This document shows, piece by piece, positions 17,962 to 26,021 of a stretch of 64,000 nt of DNA (position 1 is the stretch's first letter; every line of letters begins with the position of its first letter). The position numbers and the translations under genes are program-made. The stretch is taken from the NCBI GenBank assembly GCA_016235425.1, contig JACRLC010000010.1, forward strand, positions 88,674 to 152,673, read 5' to 3'. Below the pieces are notes generated by a model. It searched no databases and was not told the DNA's origin. It saw only the letters and a list, made by a program, of their open reading frames with translations. The DNA comes from Chloroflexota bacterium (GTDB taxonomy: Bacteria > Chloroflexota > Anaerolineae > Anaerolineales > Villigracilaceae).

Positions 17962-19004
17962 TTCAATGGTTGATATTCTCCCTGGATAGTCGCCAGTCTT
18001 CGTCCCATAATCTGCGCGATTTGCCCAACCTGCTTAACCATCTCTGCAAACTTTTCAGGCTTGAGCGATTGCTTGCCATCAGAGACCGCGTGCGCGGGGT
18101 TGGGATGGACTTCGACTATGAGGCCGTCTGCGCCTGCGGCAATGGCGGCGCGTGCAACCGCGGCGACGTAGTCCACGTGGCCGGTCGAATGGCTTGGGTC
18201 AAGGATGACGGGAAGATGTGTGAGATTTTTCAAAACGGGAATGGCATTGATGTCGGTGGTGTTGCGCGTGGCTGTCTCGAATGTGCGGATGCCGCGCTCG
18301 CACAGCATCACCTGTTTGTTTCCCCCCGCGAGGATGTATTCGGCGGACATCAGCAGTTCTTCAATCGTGGCGGAGAGTCCGCGCTTGAGCAGGACGGGAA
18401 TTTGCGTCTCACCGATGACGCGCAGGAGATTGAAGTTTTGCATGTTGCGCGCACCGATTTGGAACACATCCACGTATTTGGACATCAAGTCCACCTGCAC
18501 CTGTGACATGATTTCGACAACGATGGGCAGTCCTGTTTGGGCGCGGGCTTCGGCGAGATATTCGAGACCTTCTTCCCCGAGTCCCTGGAATGAATACGGC
18601 GACGTACGCGGCTTGAAGACTCCACCGCGCAATGCGGACGCGCCCGCCTCTTTCACCGCCTGGGCTGTTTCCATTATCTGGGAGCGACTCTCCACTGAAC
18701 ATGGCCCCGCGATGATGGCAATCTCGTCCCCGCCGACGGTGAATCCGTCCAACGGGAAGATTGAATTTTCGGGATGGAATTGCCGCGAAGCGAGCTTGAA
18801 TGGCTGGGTAATGCGTTTGACCATTTCAACTCCGTCAAGCCCTTCGAATAACTCGGTCGGGATGCTGTGCGCTTCGCCGATTGCCCCAATAATAGTCGCT
18901 TCCACGCCCTGCGAGAGATGGACATTTAATCCTGCCGCTTTGACGTGTTCGATAACGTGCTCCACCTGTTGCGGGGTGGCGTTGGTTTTCATTATGATCA
19001 TCAT
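17958..19004 (-). CDS. aroF: 3-deoxy-7-phosphoheptulonate synthase (type I-beta), copy 2
   Basis: 348 residues with the same layout as its downstream neighbour: ferredoxin-like N-terminal domain ([21 protein letters not shown]) and barrel with [46 protein letters not shown] and [12 protein letters not shown]. Catalytic motifs are intact in both copies, while the N-terminal regulatory domains differ clearly. Separate feedback effectors are therefore plausible (inference). The start ATG is preceded by AGGAG. It lies 15 bp after aroH. Confidence 0.95.
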   Translation of the reverse strand: MMIIMKTNATPQQVEHVIEHVKAAGLNVHLSQGVEATIIGAIGEAHSIPTELFEGLDGVEMVKRITQPFKLASRQFHPENSIFPLDGFTVGGDEIAIIAGPCSVESRSQIMETAQAVKEAGASALRGGVFKPRTSPYSFQGLGEEGLEYLAEARAQTGLPIVVEIMSQVQVDLMSKYVDVFQIGARNMQNFNLLRVIGETQIPVLLKRGLSATIEELLMSAEYILAGGNKQVMLCERGIRTFETATRNTTDINAIPVLKNLTHLPVILDPSHSTGHVDYVAAVARAAIAAGADGLIVEVHPNPAHAVSDGKQSLKPEKFAEMVKQVGQIAQIMGRRLATIQGEYQPLK

Positions 19005-19019
19005 GGTGATTTCTCCTAT

Positions 19020-19391
19020 TTACTGCGCGGCGACCAAATCTGGCCTCAACTTTACCGCATCTCGTAAATACACATGCGTTATATCCGATTGCGGCGTGTC
19101 CGTGTTCCAATGGACAAGGACGCGAATAACCTTCCGCAAACTTCCAGGCACGGGAATTTCCCTCGCGCACAACATCGGAACGAGTCCCCAGCCCATTTGA
19201 CGGGCAGCCTGCGCGGGGAAGGTGGAGGCGAGATCGTCGGTCACGGTGAAGAGGGCGCTTCCCACGTCTTCGGGCCTCATGCTTTCATTTGCACCCAGAA
19301 TTGCTTCAAGTAGTTCCCGCGTGGCTTCGAGAATTAATTCAGGTTCATCGGCTGAGACGGTTGTCGCGCCACGGATTCCACGGATTGGCAT
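19020..19391 (-). CDS. aroH: Chorismate mutase, AroH type
   Basis: 123 residues, the length of the monofunctional Bacillus-type (trimeric) chorismate mutase. Signatures: [46 protein letters not shown] and the C-terminal [14 protein letters not shown], which include the active-site Arg, Glu and Tyr positions of this fold. It turns chorismate into prephenate. AAGGAG lies eight bases before the ATG. It is the first structural gene of the aro operon, directly after the leader peptide and terminator. Confidence 0.95.
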   Translation of the reverse strand: MPIRGIRGATTVSADEPELILEATRELLEAILGANESMRPEDVGSALFTVTDDLASTFPAQAARQMGWGLVPMLCAREIPVPGSLRKVIRVLVHWNTDTPQSDITHVYLRDAVKLRPDLVAAQ

Positions 19392-19467
19392 AGACGGCTC
19401 CTTGTTTTCCCTTCTCTCACTCGCGCTGAGCGAAGTCGAAGCGTGGGAGAGGGCGGATGAGGGGAAT

Positions 19468-19501
19468 AAAAAAAGAGCGAGGCCGTCTGGCCTCGCTCTT
19501 T
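19468..19501 (-). terminator. Intrinsic terminator (attenuator) upstream of aroH
   Basis: On the minus strand AAAGAGCGAGGCC, loop AGAC, then GGCCTCGCTCTTT form a perfect 13-bp stem followed at once by a run of seven U and then AUU. It lies between the aromatic leader peptide (stop at 19529-19531) and aroH (start 19391), so it can only act on transcripts heading into the operon. Short leader segments GGCCUC (19559-19564) and CUGGUU (19547-19552) are complementary to its 5' arm (GAGGCC 19489-19494; GGCCAG 19487-19492) and could form an antiterminator. Confidence 0.9.
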
Positions 19502-19528
19502 ACGTGAACAGATTTATTTTCTGTCTAC

Positions 19529-19606
19529 TTAAGCGCCACCACCGGCAACCAGTTTCTGGAGGCCGTAATAAAAGTAAAACGCAAACCAACGAGTGGACTT
19601 AAGCAT
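19529..19606 (-). CDS. Aromatic-rich leader peptide of the aro operon
   Basis: A 25-codon frame: ATG at 19604-19606, TAA at 19529-19531. Its core, residues 7-15, reads WFAFYFYYG: seven aromatic residues in eight positions, covering all three end products (one Trp, three Phe, three Tyr in this core). It is the first frame after a TTGACG-17-TAGAAT promoter and is followed 27 bases later by a perfect intrinsic terminator and then aroH. This is the layout of amino-acid biosynthetic attenuators such as trpL and pheL. Ribosome stalling at the aromatic codons when charged tRNA is scarce should favour transcription into the operon. No Shine-Dalgarno is visible, and the predicted transcription start lies only a few bases before the ATG, so translation would be leaderless. 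The peptide itself probably has no function. Confidence 0.85.
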   Translation of the reverse strand: MLKSTRWFAFYFYYGLQKLVAGGGA

Positions 19607-19616
19607 GTTGGGCGCT

Positions 19617-19645
19617 ATTCTATGCGTGTCATGCAAATGCGTCAA
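19617..19645 (-). promoter_or_regulatory. Promoter of the aro operon leader
   Basis: Minus-strand -35 TTGACG (19640-19645), 17-bp spacer, -10 TAGAAT (19617-19622). Only ten bases separate the -10 box from the leader ATG, so the start site should fall around 19609-19610. Confidence 0.85.
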
Positions 19646-19852
19646 GGGGCAAAATTCTCTGTGTTATAGCCCAAAATGGAAATGCCTCTTTTCGCCAAAG
19701 TTAATTTGTCCGCCTTTTTGAATTCAATTGGGAGTCTTTTCGGTTCTCTCTGCTGGGAGAGCCATGTCGATTTTAAAATTGTCATACGAATTGTCCTGCA
19801 CTGCCCTGCGGCTTATTTCAATAGTAAAATACCCTCAACCAAAGGAGAGAGA

Positions 19853-21265
19853 ATGACAGGATTACCAGAATCCAAAGATAAACGCGTATTTAACAATATC
19901 ATAGGGGCAATGGGAAATACCCCGCTTGTGAAGCTTGAGCGGATCGCACGCGACCTGCCAGTTCCGCTTTATGCAAAATTGGAATTCATGAATCCCGGCG
20001 GCTCGGTCAAGGACCGGGTTGGCGCTTATATTATCGAGCAGGCCGAGAAGAGGGGAGAGCTCAAGCCCGGCGGCACCATCGTGGAAGCCACTTCGGGCAA
20101 CACCGGCGTGGGACTCGCCATCGCCGCCGCGCTCAAAGGATACAAGACCATCTTCGTCATGCCGGACAAGATGAGCAATGAAAAGATTTTGTTACTGCGA
20201 GCCTATGGGGCCAAGGTTGTCATTACACCAACCGCGGTTGCGCCTGAAGACCCAAGTTCTTATTATGAGGTTGCAAAGCGCTTCGTGCGCGAAACGCCGA
20301 ACGCAATTTTGGCAAATCAATATCACAACCCGGACAACCCGAAAACTCACGAGATGAGTACCGGCCCTGAGTTGTGGGAGCAGACCGATGGCCGCGTGAC
20401 CGATGTCATCATTGGCATGGGGACCGGCGGAACGATTTCGGGTGTTGGGCGCTTTCTTAAGTCGAAGAATCCCAATATCCAGATCGTGGGCGTGGACATC
20501 GAAGGCTCGATCCTCACAGAGATTTGGCAGAACAAGGGGAAAATTCCCGAAGGCGCATACCCCAAGACCTATAAAGTTGAAGGCATCGGCGAGGACTTTT
20601 TGCCCTCCGCCACGGATTTATCTATTGTTGACTGGATCGAGCGCGCCGGGGACCGCGAGTCTTTTTTGTGGGCGCGGCAGTTGGTGAGGCAGGAGGGGAT
20701 ATTCGCGGGCGGCTCGTCAGGGTCCGCGCTGGCGGGCGCAATGAAATATTGCCGCAGGCTGGGGCCTGAGCGATTGCCTGTTGTTATCTTTCCCGATTCG
20801 GGTTCGCGTTATCTCTCCAAATTCTACGACGATAAATGGATGCGTGAGTTCGGCTTCCTCTCGATGGAGTTTGGCGAAATGTCATTGGGCGACCTTCTGA
20901 TTGCCAAGCCAAACAAGTCCCTGCTCACAGCCACGCTCGGCGATTCGATCCGCAAGGTGGTTGCCATCATGCACCAGAATGCTGTTTCGCAGATGCCGGT
21001 CGTCGGCGCAGATGGTTCGCTCGCCGGGCTGATCGAAGAAGTGGACTTGCTGAATCATATGCTCGAAAAACACGAACACAGCCAGGATGAAACCATTGAC
21101 GCGCTCGTGCAGAATGCGGGCGCGGTCTTCCCGCCTGAAACTTCGCTCGAAGAAGCCATGCCGTCGCTCACCGCGGGCTATGCGTTGATCGTGGTGGAGC
21201 ACAGCAAGCCAGCCGGGATTCTCACCAAAATTGACGTGCTCGATTATGTGGCGGGGAAGATCTAA
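19853..21265 (+). CDS. Cystathionine beta-synthase / cysteine synthase-like PLP enzyme with CBS pair
   Basis: 470 residues. The PLP fold-type II catalytic domain (about 1-320) shows GNTPLVKLERI, NPGGSVKDRVG with the Schiff-base Lys, ATSGNTGVGLAIAAA and GTGGTISGVGR. Next come GGSSGSALAGA and DSGSRYLSKFYDDKWM, typical of cystathionine beta-synthases. A C-terminal pair of CBS domains (about 340-468) should bind an adenosine-type ligand. The start at 19853 is chosen because AAAGGAGAGAG precedes it; the frame could extend to 19676 but without conserved residues. Whether it acts on homocysteine plus serine or on O-acetylserine cannot be told. A terminator follows. Confidence 0.9.
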   Translation: MTGLPESKDKRVFNNIIGAMGNTPLVKLERIARDLPVPLYAKLEFMNPGGSVKDRVGAYIIEQAEKRGELKPGGTIVEATSGNTGVGLAIAAALKGYKTIFVMPDKMSNEKILLLRAYGAKVVITPTAVAPEDPSSYYEVAKRFVRETPNAILANQYHNPDNPKTHEMSTGPELWEQTDGRVTDVIIGMGTGGTISGVGRFLKSKNPNIQIVGVDIEGSILTEIWQNKGKIPEGAYPKTYKVEGIGEDFLPSATDLSIVDWIERAGDRESFLWARQLVRQEGIFAGGSSGSALAGAMKYCRRLGPERLPVVIFPDSGSRYLSKFYDDKWMREFGFLSMEFGEMSLGDLLIAKPNKSLLTATLGDSIRKVVAIMHQNAVSQMPVVGADGSLAGLIEEVDLLNHMLEKHEHSQDETIDALVQNAGAVFPPETSLEEAMPSLTAGYALIVVEHSKPAGILTKIDVLDYVAGKI

Positions 21266-21283
21266 ATTCTGAAATTGCCTGCC

Positions 21284-21342
21284 CTGTCTGCAAAGTAATC
21301 TGCAGACAGAGAAAGAGGCCACCAGCAATGGCGGCCTCTTTT
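21284..21342 (+). terminator. Two consecutive hairpins, the second a terminator
   Basis: First hairpin CTGTCTGCA/TGCAGACAG (21284-21292 and 21301-21309). Second hairpin AAGAGGCCACC...GGCGGCCTCTT (21313-21342), with one mismatch and followed by TTGTTCTT. It separates the PLP enzyme from the convergent small genes. Confidence 0.8.
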
Positions 21343-21364
21343 GTTCTTCAGGAAGATGTCAAAA

Positions 21365-21661
21365 CTACAAATCGTCAAATTTGCTCAAATATTCTTCGTC
21401 GGTTTGATCTCGCGCGCCCAAGTAAGTCTTTTCATGCTCATTGAGCAATTCTTTAAGCAGACGAATTGCTTCGTCTCGGCTGTTGGGGGTTTTTCCGTAT
21501 CGCCTGACAGCGTCCATTAATTCGTAGTGAATGCCGCTCCAGCCCGCGCCAGTGCCGCCCGACTGCACGCGATCATATGCTTCTCTGTAAAGTTCAGACA
21601 GGCGGTCGTACTCATCCAATGATGTTATGGAGTTCTTTTTCGGTGATGAGTTCTGCGACAT
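21365..21661 (-). CDS. Small protein of unknown function
   Basis: 98 residues, hydrophilic, with a helical middle (YDRLSELYREAYDRV) and acidic C-terminus ending EEYLSKFDDL. The ATG at 21661 has AAAGGG upstream; an in-frame GTG two codons earlier (21667) is possible. It overlaps the 3' end of the next upstream gene (21612-21929) by about 50 bp in a different frame, so the two are translationally coupled and probably act together. I do not recognise a family. Confidence 0.65.
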   Translation of the reverse strand: MSQNSSPKKNSITSLDEYDRLSELYREAYDRVQSGGTGAGWSGIHYELMDAVRRYGKTPNSRDEAIRLLKELLNEHEKTYLGARDQTDEEYLSKFDDL

Positions 21662-21929
21662 TTTCACCCTTTAGCATTTCCAGATTTTTCTGTAGTTTGA
21701 CTTTAAGCCGTTTGATTTCTTCCTGGACCTGTTCCCACGTAGCGGGTCGAATGTCTGCATCGAAGTGGATCTCAGGAAAATTGCGCTGGAAGATATTCTT
21801 GACCAACAGTACCTGGTAAATTTTGCGCCCGCTATCCATCGTACCCTTGTCTTTCAAAACGCCTGTATAGATCAGAACATTGTTGAGATATAAGCCAATA
21901 TAGTTGCCTGGCTTGAGGTTTTCGGGCAT
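21612..21929 (-). CDS. Small protein of unknown function with beta-rich N-terminus and coiled coil
   Basis: 105 residues. The N-terminal half looks beta-rich (YIGLYLNNVLIYTGVLKDKG). The C-terminal half is a likely coiled coil (WEQVQEEIKRLKVKLQKNLEMLKGE). The ATG at 21929 has a good GAGGAG box. It is first of a two-gene unit with the overlapping 98-residue protein. No catalytic motif is evident. Confidence 0.7.
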   Translation of the reverse strand: MPENLKPGNYIGLYLNNVLIYTGVLKDKGTMDSGRKIYQVLLVKNIFQRNFPEIHFDADIRPATWEQVQEEIKRLKVKLQKNLEMLKGENVAELITEKELHNIIG

Positions 21930-21984
21930 AGACGCTCCTCTCGGTAATATTGATTGCTATTTTACCTTATGTCTTGGTCAGTCC

Positions 21985-22050
21985 TGTAATGCAAGCCTGA
22001 AGCAATCTCGGTTATGTGAAGAGGATTGCTTCCCGAAGGCTCGCAATGAC
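21985..22050. repeat. Degenerate CGTCATTGCGAG-type palindrome
   Basis: The left part GTAATGCAAGCCTGAAGCAATC (22 bp, 21985-22006) pairs with GATTGCTTCCCGAAGGC...TCGCAATGAC (22023-22049). It is a shorter relative of the repeat at 10512-10621 and separates divergent genes. Confidence 0.75.
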
Positions 22051-22137
22051 GGTTCCGAAGTAACCTAGAACATATTTTCGGGTTATAAAAACTAGAAGAT
22101 TGGCGCGTGCTGATCAACTTTAGAAATGGAGGCTGAA

Positions 22138-22542
22138 ATGGATCTTGGTTCTGTCAACTGGCTGGCCGTTGTCGCCTGCGTCGTGGTCGCTATGATTAGC
22201 GGGTTTGTCTGGTATCACCCGAAGGTTTTCTTCCCTGCCTGGTGGGCCGGTATCGGCAAATCCGGCGAACCGGGCAACCCCAACCCGGTGATTTACGTTT
22301 ACACGATCATTGCCGCATTCATTCAAGCGCTCTTCATGTCGTTCATCCTGGCTACGATGGGCAGTAACACCCTGGCGTCCGGCGTCACTGCCGGCTTCAT
22401 GGTCTGGCTTGGATTTGTCGCACCCACCAACCTCGTCAACAAACTCTTTGCCGGGCATGGCTTCAAAGTCTGGGCGATTGAAGCGGGCAACCATCTCGTC
22501 AATTTCCTGCTCTTCGGCGCGATCCTGGGCGCGTGGCAATAA
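22138..22542 (+). CDS. DUF1761 family membrane protein
   Basis: 134 residues with four predicted membrane helices (WLAVVACVVVAMISGFVWY; VYTIIAAFIQALFMSFILA; VTAGFMVWLGFVAPTNLVN; LVNFLLFGAILGAW). The N-terminal NWLAVVACVVVAMISGFVWYHP matches DUF1761. The frame opens at 22126, but GGAGG (22128-22132) sits inside that extension at the right distance from ATG 22138, which I take as the start. Function of the family is unknown. A strong terminator follows. Confidence 0.85.
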   Translation: MDLGSVNWLAVVACVVVAMISGFVWYHPKVFFPAWWAGIGKSGEPGNPNPVIYVYTIIAAFIQALFMSFILATMGSNTLASGVTAGFMVWLGFVAPTNLVNKLFAGHGFKVWAIEAGNHLVNFLLFGAILGAWQ

Positions 22543-22560
22543 CTCCCATCGCAAAGTAAA

Positions 22561-22590
22561 ATAGGCGGGCGGCGCGAGTCGCCCGCCTAT
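22561..22590 (+). terminator. Intrinsic terminator after the DUF1761 gene
   Basis: A perfect 11-bp stem ATAGGCGGGCG (22561-22571) / CGCCCGCCTAT (22580-22590) with an 8-base loop, followed by TCTTTTATTC. Confidence 0.9.
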
Positions 22591-22610
22591 TCTTTTATTC
22601 GGAATGTGCA

Positions 22611-23720
22611 ATGCGCCCAACCTATCTTCAAGTCAATCTCTCTCAGCTCAAACAAAATCTCGAATCCATCCGCGCGCACGCCGCGCCTGCAAAGGTCATG
22701 CCGATGGTCAAGGCCAATGCCTACGGTCACGGCGTGGATGGCGTTGCGCCGTTCATCGAACCATACGTTGATTATTTCGGGGTGGCCCTCGCTGAAGAGG
22801 GAATTCATTTGCGCCAGTTGGGAATCAGAAAACTGATTCTGGTTACAGGCGGGACTTTGCCCGAACAACTCCCGTTATTTTTTGAACACGACTTAATCCT
22901 CGCCGCCTCATCTTTGGACCTGCTAACTGCCGCCGATAAACTGGCAGAATCCACCCGCAAGCGGCTCAAAGTCCACCTCAAGATTGACACGGGCATGGAA
23001 AGGGTCGGCGTCCGCGATTACGAGGCCGAGTCATTGTTGGAGAAATCGCTTGCGTGTAGAAACATAGATGTGGAAGGGATTTTTACACACCTCGCGAACT
23101 CAGAAGTGATTGACCGAAAATACTCGCTTATGCAACTGGAACGATTCCAGGAAGTTCTGCGATTTTATGAAAAGAGAAGTTTACCCATGCCGTTGAGGCA
23201 CGTCTGTAATTCTGGCGGAATCCTGAACCTGCCCGAAGCGCACTTTGACATGGTTCGTCCCGGTGTGTTGTTTTACGGAGTGTATCCGGGGCGCGAAGTG
23301 AATCGGGTCGTGGATGTGAAACCCGCGCTCACCTGGCGGTCACGTGTGGTTTTCAGCAAAATGACAATGCCCGGGCGGCCAGTCAGCTATGGGTCGTTGT
23401 GGCAGGCCGAAAGTCCCGCGCGAATCGTCACTATCCCGTGCGGTTATGCCGACGGGTATTTTCGTCGCATGACAAACCACGCGCGGGTCATCGTCAATGG
23501 GAGGAGGTATCCGCAGGTTGGGCGTATCTGCATGGATCAGTTTATGGTCAATCTTGGCGAGGACAACGCTCAGGTGGGGGACGAGGTGGTTTTGCTGGGC
23601 GAGGGCATCACGGTGGAGGATCTGGCCAAATGGGCCGGCACGAACGAATACGAGGTGATGACGAATATCAGCGCGCGCGTGCCGAGGGTTTACATTGGCG
23701 GTGCGTCCACTCGCGCGTAG
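22611..23720 (+). CDS. alr: Alanine racemase
   Basis: 369 residues. A PLP enzyme interconverting L- and D-alanine for peptidoglycan. The PLP lysine lies in MVKANAYGHG (Lys 34), and HLKIDTGMERVG, HVCNSGG, MVRPGVLFYGVYP, the catalytic-Tyr region SYGSLW, CGYADGYFRR and GRICMDQFMV are all present. It starts at ATG 22611 just after the terminator of the previous gene, with only a weak GGAATG as a possible ribosome binding site. It is followed by the lspA pair. Confidence 0.95.
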   Translation: MRPTYLQVNLSQLKQNLESIRAHAAPAKVMPMVKANAYGHGVDGVAPFIEPYVDYFGVALAEEGIHLRQLGIRKLILVTGGTLPEQLPLFFEHDLILAASSLDLLTAADKLAESTRKRLKVHLKIDTGMERVGVRDYEAESLLEKSLACRNIDVEGIFTHLANSEVIDRKYSLMQLERFQEVLRFYEKRSLPMPLRHVCNSGGILNLPEAHFDMVRPGVLFYGVYPGREVNRVVDVKPALTWRSRVVFSKMTMPGRPVSYGSLWQAESPARIVTIPCGYADGYFRRMTNHARVIVNGRRYPQVGRICMDQFMVNLGEDNAQVGDEVVLLGEGITVEDLAKWAGTNEYEVMTNISARVPRVYIGGASTRA

Positions 23721-23758
23721 GGTACAATTGGCGGGCATTTCCAAAGTTGAGGTGAAAC

Positions 23759-24301
23759 TTGAATCGGTATTTGAAAGATTATCTTATTTTGTTCGCCGTG
23801 GCGGGCGTCATTGTTGGATTGGATCAATGGACGAAGTGGCTCGTGCGCGCGAACCTTCCGTTTCGCGGAACATGGTTACCTGATTGGTTAAGCTGGCTCA
23901 GTCCATACGCGCGCATCGTTCACTGGTATAACAGTGGCGCGGCCTTTGGCATGTTCCAGAATGGGAACTTGATTTTTACGGTGCTGGCTTTCATCGTGAT
24001 CGGCGCGATCATCTATTATTACCCGCACGTGGAGGCCGGTGACTGGTCATTGCGGCTGGCGATGGGAATGCAGCTCGGCGGCGCAACTGGAAATTTGGTT
24101 GACCGCCTGGGCATGGGCAAGGTGACGGATTTTATTTCGGTAGGCACGTTCCCGGTTTTTAATATTGCAGATGCAAGCATCACGGTCGGGGTGGGTGTTT
24201 TGCTGTTGGGCGTGTGGTTGAAGGAGCGCTCCTTGAAAAAGGACGCTGAGACGCAACAGGACACGGGGAATGAGATGAGAGTATCGAGCGACGAGCAATG
24301 A
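23759..24301 (+). CDS. lspA: Lipoprotein signal peptidase (signal peptidase II), copy 1
   Basis: 180 residues with four membrane helices. It cleaves signal peptides of diacylglyceryl-modified prolipoproteins. The conserved blocks LDQWTKW, HWYNSGAAFG, GNLVDRL and FNIADASI contain both catalytic aspartates. The start is TTG at 23759, the only start that fits the family's N-terminus MNRYLKDY. The last dozen residues come from low-complexity repeat DNA (AGCGACGAGCAATGAGAT). A second lspA follows 144 bp downstream. Confidence 0.95.
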   Translation: MNRYLKDYLILFAVAGVIVGLDQWTKWLVRANLPFRGTWLPDWLSWLSPYARIVHWYNSGAAFGMFQNGNLIFTVLAFIVIGAIIYYYPHVEAGDWSLRLAMGMQLGGATGNLVDRLGMGKVTDFISVGTFPVFNIADASITVGVGVLLLGVWLKERSLKKDAETQQDTGNEMRVSSDEQ

Positions 24302-24365
24302 GATAAGAGCAACAAGTGATGTGCGGGAAGGCAATTCTTTTTGAGGTGACTCACCTTACGCAGAA

Positions 24366-24419
24366 CGTCCCGAAGGTTCTTGTAATTCAGGTTTGCCTTT
24401 TGCTAAAACCTTCGGGACG
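24366..24419. repeat. CGTCCCGAAGGTT hairpin repeat, copy 3
   Basis: Arms 24366-24378 and 24407-24419 are identical to those of the copies at 9711 and 12260. It fills the gap between the two lspA genes. The adjacent CTCACCTTACGCAG (24350-24363) recurs in reverse complement at 44347-44360. Confidence 0.85.
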
Positions 24420-24445
24420 ATGTGTAACATCAATGAGGTAATATC

Positions 24446-24958
24446 TTGAACCGAGTTTTCAGGGATTATGCAATATTGCTGGGGCTGGCAGGGGTTGTGG
24501 TTGCACTCGATCAATGGACGAAGTGGCTGGTGCGGACAAACATCCCTTTTCAAGGCACATGGCTTCCTGAATCGCTCGAGTGGCTAAGTCCGTACGCGCG
24601 GATCGTTCATTGGTCAAATAGCGGCGCGGCGTTTGGATCATTTCAAAATGGGAATCCGGTGTTCATCGTGCTGGCATTCGTCGTGATCGGTGCGATCCTT
24701 TATTATTACCAGCGGGTCGAAGCAAACGAGCGTTTCCTGCGGCTGGCGATGGGATTGTATATGGGCGGCGTCATTGGAAATCTGATTGACCGCTTGACGC
24801 TCGGCGAAGTCACAGACTTTATTTCCATCGGGAATTTTTATATTTTCAACGCGGCGGATTCGGCCATCAATGTTGGGGTGGCTGTGTTGTTGATTGGGAT
24901 GTGGATGAGGGAGAGGAAGAAGAAAAAGCAAGTTCCGGGAGGTGAGGATCAGCAATGA
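24446..24958 (+). CDS. lspA: Lipoprotein signal peptidase (signal peptidase II), copy 2
   Basis: 170 residues, clearly a tandem paralogue of the preceding gene: LDQWTKWLVRTNIPFQGTWLPE, HWSNSGAAFGSF, GNLIDRLTLGEVTDFIS and FNAADSAINVGVAVLL, with both catalytic aspartates kept. The start is again TTG (24446). The C-terminal tail is Lys/Arg-rich. Downstream DNA to 25030 is AGTAACAAGTGATGAGT-type simple repeat. Confidence 0.95.
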   Translation: MNRVFRDYAILLGLAGVVVALDQWTKWLVRTNIPFQGTWLPESLEWLSPYARIVHWSNSGAAFGSFQNGNPVFIVLAFVVIGAILYYYQRVEANERFLRLAMGLYMGGVIGNLIDRLTLGEVTDFISIGNFYIFNAADSAINVGVAVLLIGMWMRERKKKKQVPGGEDQQ

Positions 24959-25030
24959 GTGAGAGAAATGAGTAACAAGTGATGAGTAACGAGTAATTGG
25001 TAAATAGTGATTGGAGATGAGCAACCAGAG

Positions 25031-25969
25031 ATGAGCGATCGAGTGGAAGTTTTTTCTTATGAAGAGGAGAAGGCGGGGCGGCTCGACAAGTTTTTGGTTG
25101 AGCGCCTGCCGGAGTTTTCGCGTTCGCGTCTGCAGGGGTTGATCGCAGATGGTCTTGTGGATGTGGATGACCAACCCGCTAAGAAGGCGGGACAGGCCAT
25201 CGAGCGCGGACAAAAGATCATCGTGCGAATCCCGCCAGCCGCGCCGAGCGGTTTGATCGCAGAAGATATTCCGCTGGACATTGTCTTTGAAAATGGCGAC
25301 CTGCTAGTGGTCAATAAACCTGCGGGAATGGTCGTGCATCCTGCGGCGGGACATGCCTCCGGCACGCTGGTCAATGCCGTGTTGGGCTATGATCCTGATA
25401 TCGAGGGCATCGGCGGGGAGGAGCGTCCCGGCCTGGTGCATCGGCTGGATAAGGAGACTTCGGGTTTAATTGTGCTGGCAAAAAACGACCAGTCTCATAA
25501 CTGGCTGCAGGAACAATTCCGTTTGCGAAAAGTGGAAAAAACATATCTTGCACTCGTGGATGGCAGGCCGCCCACACCCACCGGCCGCGTGGAAGCCGCG
25601 ATCGGGCGCGACCCAAGTCACCGCAAGAAGATGGCGGTTGTTTCCGAAAAGAAGGGCCGCGAAGCAATTTCAGAGTACAAGACGGTAGAGAATTTTACAG
25701 AACACACGCTGCTCGAATTTCATCCGCTCACCGGGCGCACGCACCAGATCAGGCTGCATTGCGCGTTTTTGGGATGTCCGATTGTGGGGGATGAAGTGTA
25801 TGGAAGGAAGAATCCGTCCATTGAAATTGGGCGGCATTTCCTTCATGCTTACAGGTTGAAAATCATACTGCCCGGAGAAACGCGGCCGCGTATGTTTGAG
25901 GCAGAATTGCCGGGGGAATTGCAGGGTGTATTGCAGCAGTTGCGGAGTCAAAAGTCTCCCGACTTTTGA
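25031..25969 (+). CDS. rluD: RluD-type 23S rRNA pseudouridine synthase
   Basis: About 312 residues. An N-terminal S4 RNA-binding domain ([29 protein letters not shown]) is followed by the pseudouridine synthase domain with [16 protein letters not shown], catalytic [15 protein letters not shown], and [26 protein letters not shown]. The start is uncertain: ATG 25031 is preferred, while an in-frame GTG at 25007 lies in simple-repeat DNA. The last residues (QKSPDF) and the stop are encoded by a double-hairpin repeat. Confidence 0.92.
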   Translation: MSDRVEVFSYEEEKAGRLDKFLVERLPEFSRSRLQGLIADGLVDVDDQPAKKAGQAIERGQKIIVRIPPAAPSGLIAEDIPLDIVFENGDLLVVNKPAGMVVHPAAGHASGTLVNAVLGYDPDIEGIGGEERPGLVHRLDKETSGLIVLAKNDQSHNWLQEQFRLRKVEKTYLALVDGRPPTPTGRVEAAIGRDPSHRKKMAVVSEKKGREAISEYKTVENFTEHTLLEFHPLTGRTHQIRLHCAFLGCPIVGDEVYGRKNPSIEIGRHFLHAYRLKIILPGETRPRMFEAELPGELQGVLQQLRSQKSPDF

Positions 25970-26001
25970 CATTCTCCAAAATCAGGAGATTTTGGAGTCC
26001 G
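25944..26001. repeat. Double-hairpin repeat, copy 2, overlapping the rluD 3' end
   Basis: GTCAAAAGTC/GACTTTTGAC followed by CTCCAAAATCAGGAGATTTTGGAG. Compared with the copy at 14519-14574, bases differ on both sides of the same stem positions (G-C to A-T, CG/CG to AA/TT), keeping both stems paired. It contains the rluD stop codon and ends 20 bp before the next start. Confidence 0.85.
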
Positions 26002-26021
26002 ACTCTACAAGAGGAGAAATC

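Noticed and set aside
19222..19602. 126-codon + strand frame opposite aroH and its leader
   Set aside because: It is a shadow of aroH and the attenuator. The real signal there is on the minus strand.
19676..19852. N-terminal extension or Cys leader for the CBS-like enzyme
   Set aside because: There is no terminator or Cys run, and a strong ribosome binding site points to the start at 19853.
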